Source: Brachionus manjavacas (Eukaryota > Rotifera > Eurotatoria > Ploima > Brachionidae). From it: a DNA stretch of 64,000 nt. The translations under genes and the position numbers were made by a program. Positions 26,501-42,000 of the stretch are shown one piece after another. The notes beneath the pieces were generated by a model, which was given only the letters and a program-made list of their open reading frames with translations, searched no databases and had not been told where the DNA came from. The stretch is from contig JAHQIY010000036.1 of assembly GCA_019054805.1 (NCBI GenBank), positions 1 through 64,000 of the forward strand. Direction: 5' to 3'. Position 1 is the stretch's first letter, and each line of letters opens with the position of its first letter.

Positions 26501-29500
26501 AATCACTGAGTTTTCAAATCACTGCAGAATGGTCATTGTTTTAGCTACGATAATTATTAATAGCTCAAATTCAAGAGCGCAAAAAGTTCTACATGATACA
26601 ATTTACAGGAGTCCAAAAAGTTAAAAGGACAAGAAATTAGGCGACTTCGAAAAAGAGCAAAAAACCCATTTTTTGACGTTTTTCAGATAGGTTTTTTGCA
26701 ATGAATTTTTCGAATTATGGAAAACCGAAGATACCACTAGATAGATCTTGAAATTTTCTTGACTTTGGCTTTTACAGATCAAAAAAAGGTCAAAGATTTG
26801 AAAAGTTATGCGTATGCGAAACATGCAAGTGATTACCAATCACTGAGTTTTCAAATCACTGCAGAATGGTCAATTTTTTAGCTACGATAATGATTAATAG
26901 CTGAAATTAAAGAGCGCAAAAAGTTCTACATGATACAATTTTCAGGAGTCCAAAAAAATAAAAGGACAAGAAATTAGGCGACTTCGAAAAAGAGCAAAAA
27001 ACCCATTTTTTGACGTTTTTCAGATAGGTTTTTTGCAATGAATTTTTCGAATTATGGAAAACCGAAGATACCACTAGATAGATCTTGAAATTTTCTTGAC
27101 TTTGGCTTTTACAGATCAAAAAAATGGTAAAAGATTTGAAAAGTTATGCGTATGCGAAACATGCAAGTGATTACCAATCACTGAGTTTTCAAATCACTGC
27201 AGAATGGTCATTGTTTTAGCTACGATAATTATTAATAGCTCAAATTCAAGAGCGCAAAAAGTTCTACATGATACAATTTTCAGGAGTCCAAAAAGTTAAA
27301 AGGACAAGAAATTAGGCGACTTCGAAAAAGAGCAAAAAACCCATTTTTTGACGTTTTTCAGATAGCTTTTTGCAATGAATTTTTCGAATTATGGAAAACC
27401 GAAGATACCACTAGATAGATCTTGAAATTTTCTTGACTTTGGCTTTTACAGATCAAAAAAAGGTCAAAGATTTGAAAAGTTATGCGTTTGCGAAACATGC
27501 AAGTGATTACCAATCACTGAGTTTTCAAATCACTGCAGAATGGTCATTGTTTTAGCTACGATAATTATTAATAGCTCAAATTCAAGAGCGCAAAAAGTTC
27601 TACATGATACAATTCACAGGAGTCCAAAAAGTTAAAAGGACAAGAAATTAGGCGACTTCGAAAAAGAGCAAAAAACCCATTTTTTGACGTTTTTCCAATA
27701 GCTTTTTTGCAATGAATTTTTCGAATTATGGAAAACCAAAGATACCACTAGATAGATCTTGAAATTTTATTGACTTTGGCTTTTACAGATCAAAAAAATG
27801 GTCAAAGATTTGGAAAGTTATGCGTATGCGAAACATGCAAGTGATTACCAATCACTGAGTTTTCAAAATACTGCAGAATGTTCAATTTTTTAGCTACGAT
27901 AATGATTAATAGCTGAAATTCAAGAGCGCAAAAAGTTCTACATGATACAATTTTCAGGAGTCCAAAAAAATAAAAGGACAAGAAATTAGGCGACTTCGAA
28001 AAAGAGCAAAAAACCCATTTTTTGACGTTTTTCAGATAGGTTTTGTGCAATGAATTTTTCGAATTATGGAAAACCAAAGATACCACTAGATAGATCTTGA
28101 AATTTTCTTGACTTTGGCTTTTACAGATCAAAAAAATGGTAAAAGATTTGAAAAGTTATGCGTATGCGAAACATGCAAGTGATTACCAATCACTGAGTTT
28201 TCAAATCACTGCAGAATGGTCATTGTTTTAGCTACGATAATGATTAATAGCTCAAATTCAAGAGCGCAAAAAGTTCTACATGATACAATTTACAGGAGTC
28301 CAAAAAGTTAAAAGGACAAGAAATTAGGCGACTTCGAAAAAGAGCAAAAAACCCATTTTTTGACGTTTTTCAGATAGCTTTTTTGCAATGAATTTTTCGA
28401 ATAATGGAAAACCAAAGATACCACTAGATAGATCTTGAAATTTTCTTGACTTTGGCTTTTACAGATCAAAAAAATGGTAAAAGATTTGAAAAGTTATGCG
28501 TATGCGAAACATGCAAGTGATTACCAATCACTGAGTTTTCAAATCACTGCAGAATGGTCATTGTTTTAGCTACGATAATTATTAATAGCTCAAATTCAAG
28601 AGCGCAAAAAGTTCTACATGATACAATTTTCAGGAGTCCAAAAAGTTAAAAGGACAAGAAATTAGGCGACTTCGAAAAAGAGCAAAAAACCCATTTTTTG
28701 ACGTTTTTCAGATAGGTTTTTTGCAATGAATTTTTCGAATTATGGAAAACCGAAGATACCACTAGATAGATCTTGAAATTTTCTTGACTTTGGCTTTTAC
28801 AGATCAAAAAAATGGTAAAAGATTTGAAAAGTTATGCGTATGCGAAACATGCAAGTGATTACCAATCAATGAGTTTTCAAATCACTGCAGAATGGTCATT
28901 GTTTTAGCTACGATAATGATTAATAGCTCAAATTCAAGAGCGCAAAAAGTTCTACATGATACAATTTACAGGAGTCCAAAAAGTTAAAAGGACAAGAAAT
29001 TAGGCGACTTCGAAAAAGAGCAAAAAACCCATTTTTTGACGTTTTTCAGAAAGGTTTTTTGCAATGAATTTTTCGAATTATGGAAAACCGAAGATACCAC
29101 TAGATAGATCTTGAAATTTTCTTGACTTTGGCTTTTACAGATCAAAAAAAGGTCAAAGATTTGAAAAGTTATGCGTTTGCGAAACATGCAAGTGATTACC
29201 AATCACTGAGTTTTCAAATCACTGCAGAATGGTCATTGTTTTAGCTACGATAATTATTAATAGCTCAAATTCAAGAGCGCAAAAAGTTCTACATGATACA
29301 ATTTACAGGAGTCCAAAAAGTTAAAAGGACAAGAAATTAGGCGACTTCGAAAAAGAGCAAAAAACCCATTTTTTGACGTTTTTCAAATAGGTTTTTTGCA
29401 ATGAATTTTTCGAATTATGGAAAACCGAAGATACCACTAGATAGATCTTGAAATTTTCTTGACTTTGGCTTTTACAGATCAAAAAAATGGTAAAAGATTT

Positions 29501-29950
29501 GAAAAGTTATGCGTATGCGAAACATGCAAGTGATTACCAATCACTGAGTTTTCAAATCACTGCAGAATGGTCATTGTTTTAGCTACGATAATTATTAATA
29601 GCTCAAATTCAAGAGCGCAAAAAGTTCTACATGATACAATTTACAGGAGTCCAAAAAGTTAAAAGGACAAGAAATTAGGCGACTTCGAAAAAGAGCAAAA
29701 AACCCATTTTTTGACGTTTTTCAAAAAGGTTTTTTGCAATGAATTTTTCGAATTATGGAAAACCGAAGATACCACTAGATAGATCTTGAAATTTTCTTGA
29801 CTTTGGCTTTTACAGATCAAAAAAATGGTAAAAGATTTGAAAAGTTATGCGTATGCGAAACATGCAAGTGATTACCAATCACTGATTTTTCAAATCACTG
29901 CAGAATGGTCATTGTTTTAGCTACGATAATTATTAATAGCTCAAATTCAA
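23600..29950. repeat. Satellite sector rich in the cattgttttagct variant
   Basis: Most monomers here read gaatggtcattgttttagctacg where others read ggtcaattttttagct. The variant is seen near 23834, 24171, 24848, 25190, 25522, 25858, 26532, 27210, 27546, 28220, 28560, 28897, 29234, 29570 and 29908. It is scattered from about 10.7 kb to 23 kb, is nearly lost after 32.6 kb, and appears once more near 51808. The sector marks regional homogenisation. Interspersed monomers with gctgaaattaaagagcg and a downstream aaaaaaataaaagg (24537 and 26900) break it at seven-unit spacing. Confidence 0.7.
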
Positions 29951-32900
29951 GAGCGCAAAAAGTTCTACATGATACAATTTTCAGGAGTCCTAAAAGTTAA
30001 AAGGATAAGAAATTAGGCGACTTCGAAAAAGAGCAAAAAACCCATTTTTTGAAGTTTTTCAAAAAGGTTTTTTGCAATGAATTTTTCAAATTATGGAAAA
30101 CCGAAGATACCACTAGATAGATCTTGAAATTTTCTTGACTTTGGCTTTTACAGATCAAAAAAAGGTCAAAGATTTGAAAAGTTATGCGTTTGCGAAACAT
30201 GCAAGTGATTACCAATCACTGAGTTTTCAAAATACTGCAGAATGGTCAATTTTTTAGCTACGATAATTATTAATAGCTCAAATTCAAGAGCGCAAAAAGT
30301 TCTACATGATACAATTTTCAGGAGTCCAAAAAGTTAAAAGGACAAGAAATTAGGCGACTTCGAAAAAGAGCAAAAAACCCATTTTTTGACGTATTACAAA
30401 AAGCTTTTTTGCAATGAATTTTTCGAATTATGGAAAACCGAAGATACCACTAGATAGATCTTGAAATTTTCTTGACTTTGGCTTTTACAGATCAAAAAAA
30501 GGTCAAAGATTTGAAAAGTTATGCGTTTGCGAAACATGCAAGTGATTACCAATCACTGAGTTTTCAAAATACTGCAGAATGGTCAATTTTTTAGCTACGA
30601 TAATGATTAATAGCTCAAATTCAAGAGCGCAAAAAGTTCTACATGATACAATTTACAGGAGTCCAAAAAGTTAAAAGGACAAGAAATTAGGCGACTTCGA
30701 AAAAGAGCAAAAAACCCATTTTTTGACGTTTTTCAGATAGCTTTTTTGCAATGAATTTTTCGAATTATGGAAAACCGAAGATACCACTAGATAGATCTTG
30801 AAATTTTCTTGACTTTGGCTTTTACAGATCAAAAAAAGGTCAAAGATTTGAAAAGTTATGCGTTTGCGAAACATGCAAGTGATTACCAATCACTGAGTTT
30901 TCAAAATACCGCAGAATGGTCAATTTTTTAGCTACGATAATGATTTAATAGCTGAAATTCAAGAGCGCAAAAAGTTCTACATGATACAATTTTCAGGAGT
31001 CCAAAAAGTTAAAAGGACAAGAAATTAGGCGACTTCGAAAAAGAGCAAAAAACCCATTTTTTGACGTTTTTCCGATAGCTTTTTTGCAATGAATTTTTCG
31101 AATTATGGAAAACTGAAGATACCACTAGATAGATCTTGAAATTTTCTTGACTTTGGCTTTTACAGATCAAAAAATGGTAAAAGATTTGAAAAGTTATGCG
31201 TTTGCGAAACATGCAAGTGATTACCAATCACTGAGTTTTCAAAATACTGCAGAATGGTCAATTTTTTAGCTACGATAATTATTAATAGCTCAAATTCAAG
31301 AGCGCAAAAAGTTCTACATGATACAATTTTCAGGAGTCCAAAAAGTTAAAAGGACAAGAAATTAGGCGACTTCGAAAAAGAGCAAAAAACCCTATTTTTG
31401 ACGTTTTTCAAAAAGCTTATTTGCAATGAATATTTCGAAAAATGGAAAACCAAAGATAGCACTAGATAGATCTTGAAATTTTCTTGACTTTGGCCTTTAC
31501 AGATAAAAAAATGGTAAAAGATTTGAAAAGTTATGCGTTTGCGAAACATGCAAGTGATTACCAATCACTGAGTTTTCAAAATACTGCAGAATGGTCAATT
31601 TTTTAGCTACGATAATGATTAATAGCTGAAATTAAAGAGCGCAAAAAGTTCTACATGATACAATTTTCAGGAGTCCAAAAAAATAAAAGGACAAGAAATT
31701 AGGCGACTTCGAAAAAGAGCAAAAAAAACATTTTTTGACGTTTTTCAAAAAAGTTTTTTGCAATGAATTTTTCGAATTATGGAAAACCGAAGATACCACT
31801 AGATAGATCTTGAAATTTTCTTGACTTTGGCTTTTACAGATCAAAAAAAGGTCAAAGATTTGAAAAGTTATGCGTTTGCGAAACATGCAAGTGATTACCA
31901 ATCACTGAGTTTTCAAATCACTGCAGAATGGTCATTGTTTTAGCTACGATAATTATTAATAGCTCAAATTCAAGAGCGCAAAAAGTTCTACATGATACAA
32001 TTTTCAGGAGTCCAAAAAGTTAAAAGGACAAGAAATTAGGCGACTTCGAAAAAGAGCAAAAAACCCATTTTTTGACGTTTTTCAAAAAGGTTTTTTGCAA
32101 TGAATTTTTCAAATTATGGAAAACCGAAGATACCACTAGATAGATCTTGAAATTTTCTTGACTTTGGCTTTTACAGATCAAAAAAAGGTCAAAGATTTGA
32201 AAAGTTATGCGTTTGCGAAACATGCAAGTGATTACCAATCACTGAGTTTTCAAAATACTGCAGAATGGTCAATTTTTTAGCTACGATAATGATTAATAGC
32301 TCAAATTCAAAAGCGCAAAAAGTTCTACATGATACAATTTTCAGGAGTCCAAAAAAATAAAAGGACAAGAAATTAGGCGACTTCGAAAAAGAGCAAAAAA
32401 CCCATTTTTTGACGTTTTTCAAATAGATTTTTGCAATGAATTTTTCGAATAATGGAAAACCAAAGATACCACTAGATAGATCTTGAAATTTTCTTGACTT
32501 TGGCTTTTACAGATCAAAAAAAGGTCAAAGATTTGAAAAGTTATGCGTTTGCGAAACATGCAAGTGATTACCAATCACTGAGTTTTCAAATCACTGCAGA
32601 ATGGTCATTGTTTTAGCTACGATAATTATTAATAGCTCAAATTCAAGAGCGCAAAAAGTTCTACATGATACAATTTTCAGGAGTCCAAAAAGTTAAAAGG
32701 ACAAGAAATTAGGCGACTTCGAAAAAGAGCAAAAAACCCATTTTTTGACGTTTTTCACATAGCTTTTTTGCAATGAATTTTTCGAATTATGGAAAACCGA
32801 ATATACCACTAGATAGATCTTGAAATTTTCTTGACTTTGGCTTTTACAGATCAAAAAAAGGTCAAAGATTTGAAAAGTTATGCGTATGCGAAACATGCAA

Positions 32901-35043
32901 GTGATTACCAATCACTGAGTTTTCAAATCACTGCAGAATGGTCAATTTTTTAGCTACGATAATTATTAATAGCTCAAATTCAAGAGCGCAAAAAGTTCTA
33001 CATGATACAATTTTCAGGAGTCCAAAAAGTTAAAAGGACAAGAAATTAGGCGACTTCGAAAAAGAGCAAAAAACCCATTTTTTGACGTTTTTCCAATAGC
33101 TTTTTTGCAATGAATTTTTCGAATTATGGAAAACCAAAGATACCACTAGATAGATCTTGAAATTTTCTTGACTTTGGCTTTTACAGATAAAAAAATGGTA
33201 AAAGATTTGAAAAGTTATGCGTTTGCGAAACATGCAAGTGATTACCAATCACTGAGTTTTCAAAATACTGCAGAATGGTCAATTTTTTAGCTACGATAAT
33301 TATTAATAGCTCAAATTCAAGAGCGCAAAAAGTTCTACATGATACAATTTTCAGGAGTCCAAAAAGTTAAAAGGACAAGAAATTAGGCGACTTCGAAAAA
33401 GAGCAAAAAACCCATTTTTTGACGTTTTTCAAAAAGGTTTTTTGCAATGAATTTTTCGAATTATGGAAAACCGAAGATACCACTAGATAGATCTTGAAAT
33501 TTTCTTGACTTTGGTTTTACAGATAAAAAAATGGTAAAAGATTTGAAAAGTTATGCGTATGCGAAACATGCAAGTGATTACCAATCACTGAGTTTTCAAA
33601 ATACTGCAGAATGGTCAATTTTTTAGCTACGATAATTATTAATAGCTCAAATTCAAGAGCGCAAAAAGTTCTACATGATACAATTTTCAGGAGTCCAAAA
33701 AGTTAAAAGGACAAGAAATTAGGCGACTTCGAAAAAGAGCAAAAAACCCATTTTTTGACGTTTTTCAAAAAGGTTTTTTGCAATGAATTTTTCGAATTAT
33801 GGAAAACCGAAGATACCACTAGATAGATCTTGAAATTTTCTTGACTTTGGTTTTACAGATAAAAAAATGGTAAAAGATTTGAAAAGTTATGCGTTTGCGA
33901 AACATGCAAGTGATTACCAATCACTGAGTTTTCAAAATACCGCAGAATGGTCAATTTTTTAGCTACGATAATGATTTAATAGCTGAAATTCAAGAGCGCA
34001 AAAAGTTCTACATGATACAATTTTCAGGAGTCCAAAAAGTTAAAAGGACAAGAAATTAGGCGACTTCGAAAAAGAGCAAAAAACCCATTTTTTGACGTTT
34101 TTCCGATAGCTTTTTTGCAATGAATTTTTCGAATTATGGAAAACTGAAGATACCACTAGATAGATCTTGAAATTTTCTTGACTTTGGCTTTTACAGATCA
34201 AAAAAAGGTCAAAGATTTGAAAAGTTATGCGTATGCGAAACATGCAAGTGATTACCAATCACTGAGTTTTCAAAATACCGCAGAATGGTCAATTTTTTAG
34301 CTACGATAATTATTAATAGCTCAAATTCAAGAGCGCAAAAAGTTCTACATGATACAATTTTCAGGAGTCAAAAAAGTTAAAAGGACAAGAAATTAGGCGA
34401 CTTCGAAAAGTGCAAAAAACCCATTTTTTGACGTTTTTAATATAGCTTTTTTGCAATGAATTTTTCGAATTATGGAAAACCGAAGATACCACTAGATAGA
34501 TCTTGAAATTTTCTTGACTTTGGCTTTTACAGATCAAAAAAAGGTCAAAGATTTGAAAAGTTATGCGTTTGCGAAACATGCAAGTGATTACCAATCACTG
34601 AGTTTTCAAAATACTGCAGAATGGTCAATTTTTTAGCTACGATAATGATTAATAGCTGAAATTAAAGAGCGCAAAAAGTTCTACATGATACAATTTTCAG
34701 GAGTCCAAAAAAATAAAAGGACAAGAAATTAGGCGACTTCGAAAAAGAGCAAAAAACCCATTTTTTGACGTTTTTCAAAAAGGTTTTTTGCAATGAATTT
34801 TTCGAATTATGGAAAACCGAAGATACCACTAGATAGATCTTGAAATTTTCTTGACTTTGGCTTTTACAGATCAAAAAAAGGTCAAAGATTTGAAAAGTTA
34901 TGCGTATGCGAAACATGCAAGTGATTACCAATCACTGAGTTTTCAAAATACCGCAGAATGGTCAATTTTATAGCTACGATAATGATTAATAGCTCAAATT
35001 CAAGAACGCAAAAAGTTCTACATGATACAATTTACAGAAGTCC

Positions 35044-36060
35044 AAAAAGTTTAAAGGACAAGAAATTAGGCGACTTCGAAAAAGAGCAAAAAACCCATTT
35101 TCTGACGTTTTTCAAATGGGTTTTTTGCAATGAATTTTTCGATTTATGCAAAACCGAAGTTACCACTAGATAGATCTTGAAATTTACTTGACTTTGGCTT
35201 TTACAGATCAAAAAAAGGTCAAAGATTCGAAAAGTTATGCGTATGCGAAACATGCAAGTGATTACCAATCACTGAGTTTTCAAAATACCGCAGAATGGTC
35301 AATTTTTTAGCTACGATAATTATTAATAGCTCAAATTCAAGAGCGCAAAAAGTTCTACATGATACAATTTACAGGAGTCCAAAAAGTTAAAAGGACAAGA
35401 AATTAGGCGACTTCGAAAAAGAGCAAAAAACCCATTTTTTGACGTTTTTCAAAAAGGTTTTTTGCAATGAATTTTTCGAATTATGGAAAACCGAACTTAC
35501 CACTAGATAGATCTTGAAATTTTCTTGACTTTGGCTTTTACAGATCAAAAAAAGGTCAAAGATTTGGAAAGTTATGCGTATGCGAAACATGCAAGTGATT
35601 ACCAATCACTGAGTTTTCAAAATACCGCAGAATGGTCAATTTTTTAGCTACGATAATGATTAATAGCTTAAATTCAAGAGCGCAAAAAGTTCTACATGAT
35701 ACAATTTTCAGGAGTCCAAAAAGTTTAAAGGACAAGAAATTAGGCGACTTCGAAAAAGAGCAAAAAACCCATTTTCTGACGTTTTTCAAATGGGTTTTTT
35801 GCAATGAATTTTTCGATTTATGCAAAACCGAAATTACCACTAGATAGATCTTGAAATTTTCTTGACTTTGGCTTTTACAGATAAAAAAATGGTAAAAGAT
35901 TTGAAAAGTTATGCGTTTGCGAAACATGCAAGTGATTACCAATCACTGAGTTTTCAAAATACCGCAGAATGGTCAATTTTTTAGCTACGATAATTATTAA
36001 TAGCTCAAATTCAAGAGCGCAAAAAGTTCTACATGATACAATTTTCAGGAGTCCAAAAAG
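35044..36060. repeat. Satellite subfamily with cattttctgacg and gatttatgcaaaacc
   Basis: The monomers beginning near 35049 and 35723 share cattttctgacg, caaatgggttttttgc and tcgatttatgcaaaacc, which are rare elsewhere. A related form (caaaagggttttttgc plus gatttatgcaaaacc) recurs in the monomer beginning near 47513, and tcgatttatgg is seen near 23671. These two copies are one normal monomer apart, giving a local 674-bp period. The shared linked variants point to a common ancestor monomer copied to separate places. Confidence 0.7.
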
Positions 36061-39000
36061 TTAAAAGGACAAGAAATTAGGCGACTTCGAAAAAGAGCAA
36101 AAAACCCATTTTTTGACGTTTTTCAAAAAGGTTTTTTGCAATGAATTTTTCGAATTATGGAAAACCGAAGATACCACTAGATAGATCTTGAAATTTTCTT
36201 GACTTTGGCATTACAGATCAAAAAAAGGTCAAAGATTTGGAAAGTTATGCGTATGCGAAACATGCAAGTGATTACCAATCACTGAGTTTTCAAAATACTG
36301 CAGAATGTTCAATTTTTTAGCTACGATAATGATTAATAGCTCAAATTCAAGAGCGCAAAAAGTTCTACATGATACAATTTTCAGGAGTCCAAAAAAATAA
36401 AAGGACAAGAAATTAGGCGACTTCGAAAAAGAGCAAAAAACCCATTTTTTGAAGTTTTTCAAAAAGGTTTTTTGCAATGAATTTTTCAAATTATGGAAAA
36501 ACGAAGATACCACTAGATAGATCTTGAAATTTTCTTGACTTTGGCTTTTACAGATCAAAAAAAGGTCAAAGATTTGAAAAGTTATGCGTATGCGAAACAT
36601 GCAAGTGATTACCAATCACTGAGTTTTCAAAATACTGCAGAATGGTCAATTTTTTAGCTACGATAATTATTAATAGCTCAAATTCAAGAGCGCAAAAAGT
36701 TCTACATGATACAATTTTCAGGAGTCCAAAAAGTTAAAAGGACAAGAAATTAGGCGACTTCGAAAAAGAGCAAAAAACCCATTTTTTGACGTTTTTCAAA
36801 AAGGTTTTTTGCAATGAATTTTTCAAATTATGGAAAACCGAAGATACCACTAGATAGATCTTGAAATTTTCTTGACTTTGGCTTTTACATATCAAAAAAG
36901 GTCATAGATTTGAAAAGTTATGCGTATGCGAAACATGCAAGTGATTACCAATCACTGAGTTTTCAAAATACTGCAGAATGGTCAATTTTTTAGCTACGAT
37001 AATGATTAATAGCTGAAATTCAAGAGCGCAAAAAGTTCTACATGATACAATTTTCAGGAGTCCAAAAAAATAAAAGGACAAGAAATTAGGCGACTTCGAA
37101 AAAGAGCAAAAAAAACATTTTTTGACGTTTTTCAAATAGCTTTTGCAATGAATATTTCGAATTATGGAAAACCGAAGATACCACTAGATAGATCTTGAAA
37201 TTTTCTTGACTTTGGCTTTTACAGATCAAAAAAATGGTCAAAGATTTGTAAAGTTATGCGTATGCGAAACATGCAAGTGATTACCAATCACTGAGTTTTC
37301 AAAATACTGCAGAATGGTCAATTTTTTAGCTACGATAATTATTAATAGCTCAAATTCAAGAGCGCAAAAAGTTCTACATGATACAATTTTCAGGAGTCCA
37401 AAAAGTTAAAAGGACAAGAAATTAGGCGACTTCGAAAAAGAGCAAAAAACCCATTTTTTGACGTTTTTCAAAAAGGTTTTTTGCAATGAATTTTTCGAAT
37501 TATGGAAAACCGAAGATACCACTAGATAGATCTTGAAATTTTCTTGACTTTGGCTTTTACAGATCAAAAAATGGTAAAAGATTTGAAAAGTTATGCGTAT
37601 GCGAAACATGCAAGTGATTACCAATCACTGAGTTTTCAAAATACCGCAGAATGGTCAATTTTTTAGCTACGATAATTATTAATAGCTCAAATTCAAGAGC
37701 GCAAAAAGTTCTACATGATACAATTTACAGGAGTCCAAAAAGTTAAAAGGACAAGAAATTAGGCGACTTCGAAAAAGAGCAAAAAACCCATTTTTTGACG
37801 TTTTTCAAAAAGGTTTTTTGCAATGAATTTTTCAAATTATGGAAAACCGAAGATACCACTAGATAGATCTTGAAATTTTCTTGACTTTGGCTTTTACAGA
37901 TCAAAAAAAGGTCAAAGATTTGAAAAGTTATGCGTATGCGAAACATGCAAGTGATTACCAATCACTGAGTTTTCAAAATACCGCAGAATGGTCAATTTTT
38001 TAGCTACGATAATTATTAATAGCTGAAATTCAAGAGCGCAAAAAGTTCTACATGATACAATTTTCAGGAGTCCAAAAAGTTTAAAGGACAAGAAATTAGG
38101 CGACTTCGAAAAAGAGCAAAAAACCCATTTTTTGACGTTTTTCCGATAGCTTTTTTGCAATGAATTTTTCAAATTATGTAAAACCGAAGATACCACTAGA
38201 TAGATCTTGAAATTTTCTTGACTTTGGCTTTTACAGATAAAAAAATGGTAAAAGATTTGAAAAGTTATGCGTATGCGAAACATGCAAGTGATTACCAATC
38301 ACTGAGTTTTCAAAATACTGCAGAATGGTCAATTTTTTAGCTACGATAATTATTAATAGCTCAAATTCAAGAGCGCAAAAAGTTCTACATGATACAATTT
38401 TCAGGAGTCCAAAAAGTTAAAAGGACAAGAAATTAGGCGACTTCGAAAAAGAGCAAAAAACCCATTTTTTGACGTTTTTCAAAAAGGTTTTTTGCAATGA
38501 ATTTTTCAAATTATGGAAAACCGAAGATACCACTAGATAGATCTTGAAATTTTCTTGACTTTGGCTTTTACAGATCAAAAAAATGGTAAAAGATTTGAAA
38601 AGTTATGCGTATGCGAAACATGCAAGTGATTACCAATCAATGAGTTTTCAAAACACTGCAGAATGGTCAATTTTTTAGCTACGATAATTATTAATAGCTC
38701 AAATTCAAGAGCGCAAAAAGTTCTACATGATACAATTTTCAGGAGTCCAAAAAGTTTAAAGGACAAGAAATTAGGCGACTTCGAAAAAGAGCAAAAAACC
38801 CATTTTTTGACGTTTTTCCGATAGCTTTTTTGCAATGAATTTTTCGAATTATGGAAAACTGAAGATACCACTAGATAGATCTTGAAATTTTCTTGACTTT
38901 GGCTTTTACAGATCAAAAAAATGGTAAAAGATTTGAAAAGTTATGCGTATTCGAAACATGCAAGTGATTACCAATCACTGAGTTTTCAAAATACCGCAGA

Positions 39001-42000
39001 ATGGTCAATTTTTTAGCTACGATAATGATTTAATAGCTGAAATTCAAGAGCGCAAAAAGTTCTACATGATACAATTTTCAGGAGTCCAAAAAGTTAAAAG
39101 GACAAGAAATTAGGCGACTTCGAAAAAGAGCAAAAAACCCATTTTTTGACGTTTTTCAAAAAGGTTTTTTGCAATGAATTTTACAAATTATGGATAACCG
39201 AAAGTACCACTAGATAGATCTTGAAATTTTCTTGACTTTGGCTTTTACAGATCAAAAAAATGTCAAAGATTTGAAAAGTTATGCGTATGCGAAACATGCA
39301 AGTGATTACCAATCACTGAGTTTTCAAAACACTACAGAATTTGCAATTTTTTAGCTACGATAATGATTAATAGCTCATATTCAAGAGCGCAAAAAGTTCT
39401 ACATGATACAATTTTCAGGAGTCCAAAAAAATAAAAGGACAAGAAATTAGGCGACTTCGAAAAAGAGCAAAAAAAACATTTTTTGACGTTTTTCAAAAAG
39501 GTTTTTTGCAATGTACTGTTCGAATTATGGAAAACCGAAGATACCACTAGATAGATCTTGAAATTTTCTTGACTTTGGCTATTACAGATAAAAAAATGGT
39601 AAAAGATTCGAAAAGTTATGCGCATGCGAAACTTGCAAGTGATTACCAATCAATGAGTTTTCAAAACACTGCAGAATGGTCAATTTTTTAGCTACGATAA
39701 TTATTAATAGCTCAAATTCAAGAGCGCAAAAAGTTCTACATGATACAATTTACAGGAGTCCAAAAAGTTAAAAGGACAAGAAATTAGGCGACTTCGAAAA
39801 AGAGCAAAAAACCCATTTTTTGACGTTTTTCAAAAAGGTTTTTTGCAATGAATTTTTCAAATTATGGAAAACCGAAGTTACCACTAGATAGATCTTGAAA
39901 TTTTCTTGACTTTGGCTTTTACAGATCAAAAAAGGTCAAAGATTTGAAAAGTTATGCGTATGCGAAACATGCAAGTGATTACCAATCACTGAGTTTTCAA
40001 AATACTGCAGAATGGTCAATTTTTTAGCTACGATAATTATTAATAGCTCAAATTCAAGAGCGCAAAAAGTTCTACATGATACAATTTTCAGGAGTCCAAA
40101 AAGTTTAAAGGACAAGAAATTAGGCGACTTCGAAAAAGAGCAAAAAACCCATTTTTTGACGTTTTTCAAAAAGGTTTTTTGCAATGAATTTTTCAAATTA
40201 TGTAAAACCGAAGATACCACTAGATAGATCTTGAAATTTTCTTGACTTTGGCTTTTACAGATAAAAAAATGGTAAAAGATTTGAAAAGTAATGCGTATGC
40301 GAAACATGCAAGTGATTACCAATCACTGAGTTTTCAAAATACTGCAGAATGGTCAATTTTTTAGCTACGATAATTATTAATAGCTCAAATTCAAGAGCGC
40401 AAAAAGTTCTACATGATACAATTTTCAGGAGTCCAAAAAGTTAAAAGGACAAGAAATTAGGCGACTTCGAAAAAGAGCAAAAAACCCATTTTTTGACGTT
40501 TTTCAAAAAGGTTTTTTGCAATGAATTTTTCAAATTATGGAAAACCGAAGATACCACTAGATAGATCTTGAAATTTTCTTGACTTTGGCTTTTACAGATC
40601 AAAAAATGGTCAAAGATTTGGAAAGTTATGCGTATGCGAAACATGCAAGTGATTACCAATCACTGAGTTTTCAAAATACTGCAGAATGTTCAATTTTTTA
40701 GCTACGATAATGATTAATAGCTCAAATTCAAGAGCGCAAAAAGTTCTACATGATACAATTTACAGGAGTCCAAAAAGTTAAAAGGACAAGAAATTAGGCG
40801 ACTTCGAAAAAGAGCAAAAAACCCATTTTTTGACGTTTTTCAAAAAGGTTTTTTGCAATGAATTTTTCAAATTATGGAAAACCGAAGTTACCACTAGATA
40901 GATCTTGAAATTTTCTTGACTTTGGCTTTTACAGATCAAAAAAAGGTCAAAGATTTGAAAAGTTATGCGTATGCGAAACATGCAAGTGATTACCAATCAA
41001 TGAGTTTTCAAAACACTGCAGAATGGTCAATTTTTTAGCTACGATAATTATTAATAGCTGAAATTCAAGAGCGCAAAAAGTTCTACATGATACAATTTTC
41101 AGGAGTCCAAAAAGTTTAAAGGACAAGAAATTAGGCGACTTCGAAAAAGAGCAAAAAACCCATTTTTTGACGTTTTTCAGATAGCTTTTTTGCAATGAAT
41201 TTTTCAAATTATGTAAAACCGAAGATACCACTAGATAGATCTTGAAATTTTCTTGACTTTGGCTTTTACAGATCAAAAAAAGGTCAAAGATTTGAAAAGT
41301 TATGCGTATGCGAAACATGCAAGTGATTACCAATCACTGAGTTTTCAAATCACTGCAGAATGGTCAATTTTTTAGCTACGATAATGATTAATAGCTCAAA
41401 TTCAAGAGCGCAAAAAGTTCTACATGATACAATTTTCAGGAGTCCAAAAAAATAAAAGGACAAGAAATTAGGCGACTTCGAAAAAGAGCAAAAAACCCAT
41501 TTTTTGACGTTTTTCAAAAAGGTTTTTTGCAATGAATTTTTCAAATTATGGAAAACCGAAGTTACCACTAGATAGATCTTGAAATTTTCCTGACTTTGGT
41601 TTTACAGATAAAAAAATGGTAAAAGATTCGAAAAGTTATGCGCATGCGAAACTTGCAAGTGATTACCAATCACTGAGTTTTCAAATCACTGCAGAATGGT
41701 CAATTTTTTAGCTACGATAATGATTAATAGCTGAAATTCAAGAGCGCAAAAAGTTCTACATGATACAATTTTCAGGAGTCCAAAAAGTTTAAAGGACAAG
41801 AAATTAGGCGACTTCGAAAAAGAGCAAAAAACCCATTTTTTGACGTTTTTCAAAAAGGTTTTTTGCAATGAATTTTTCAAATTATGTAAAACCGAAGATA
41901 CCACTAGATAGATCTTGAAATTTTCTTGACTTTGGCTTTTACAGATAAAAAAATGGTAAAAGATTTGAAAAGTAATGCGTATGCGAAACATGCAAGTGAT

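Noticed and set aside
34958..35173. Plus-strand 71-codon frames beginning MVNF (also at 35632, 40012, 44390)
   Set aside because: Open only where a single stop is mutated; no family similarity and no conserved start context. Treated as chance frames in the satellite.
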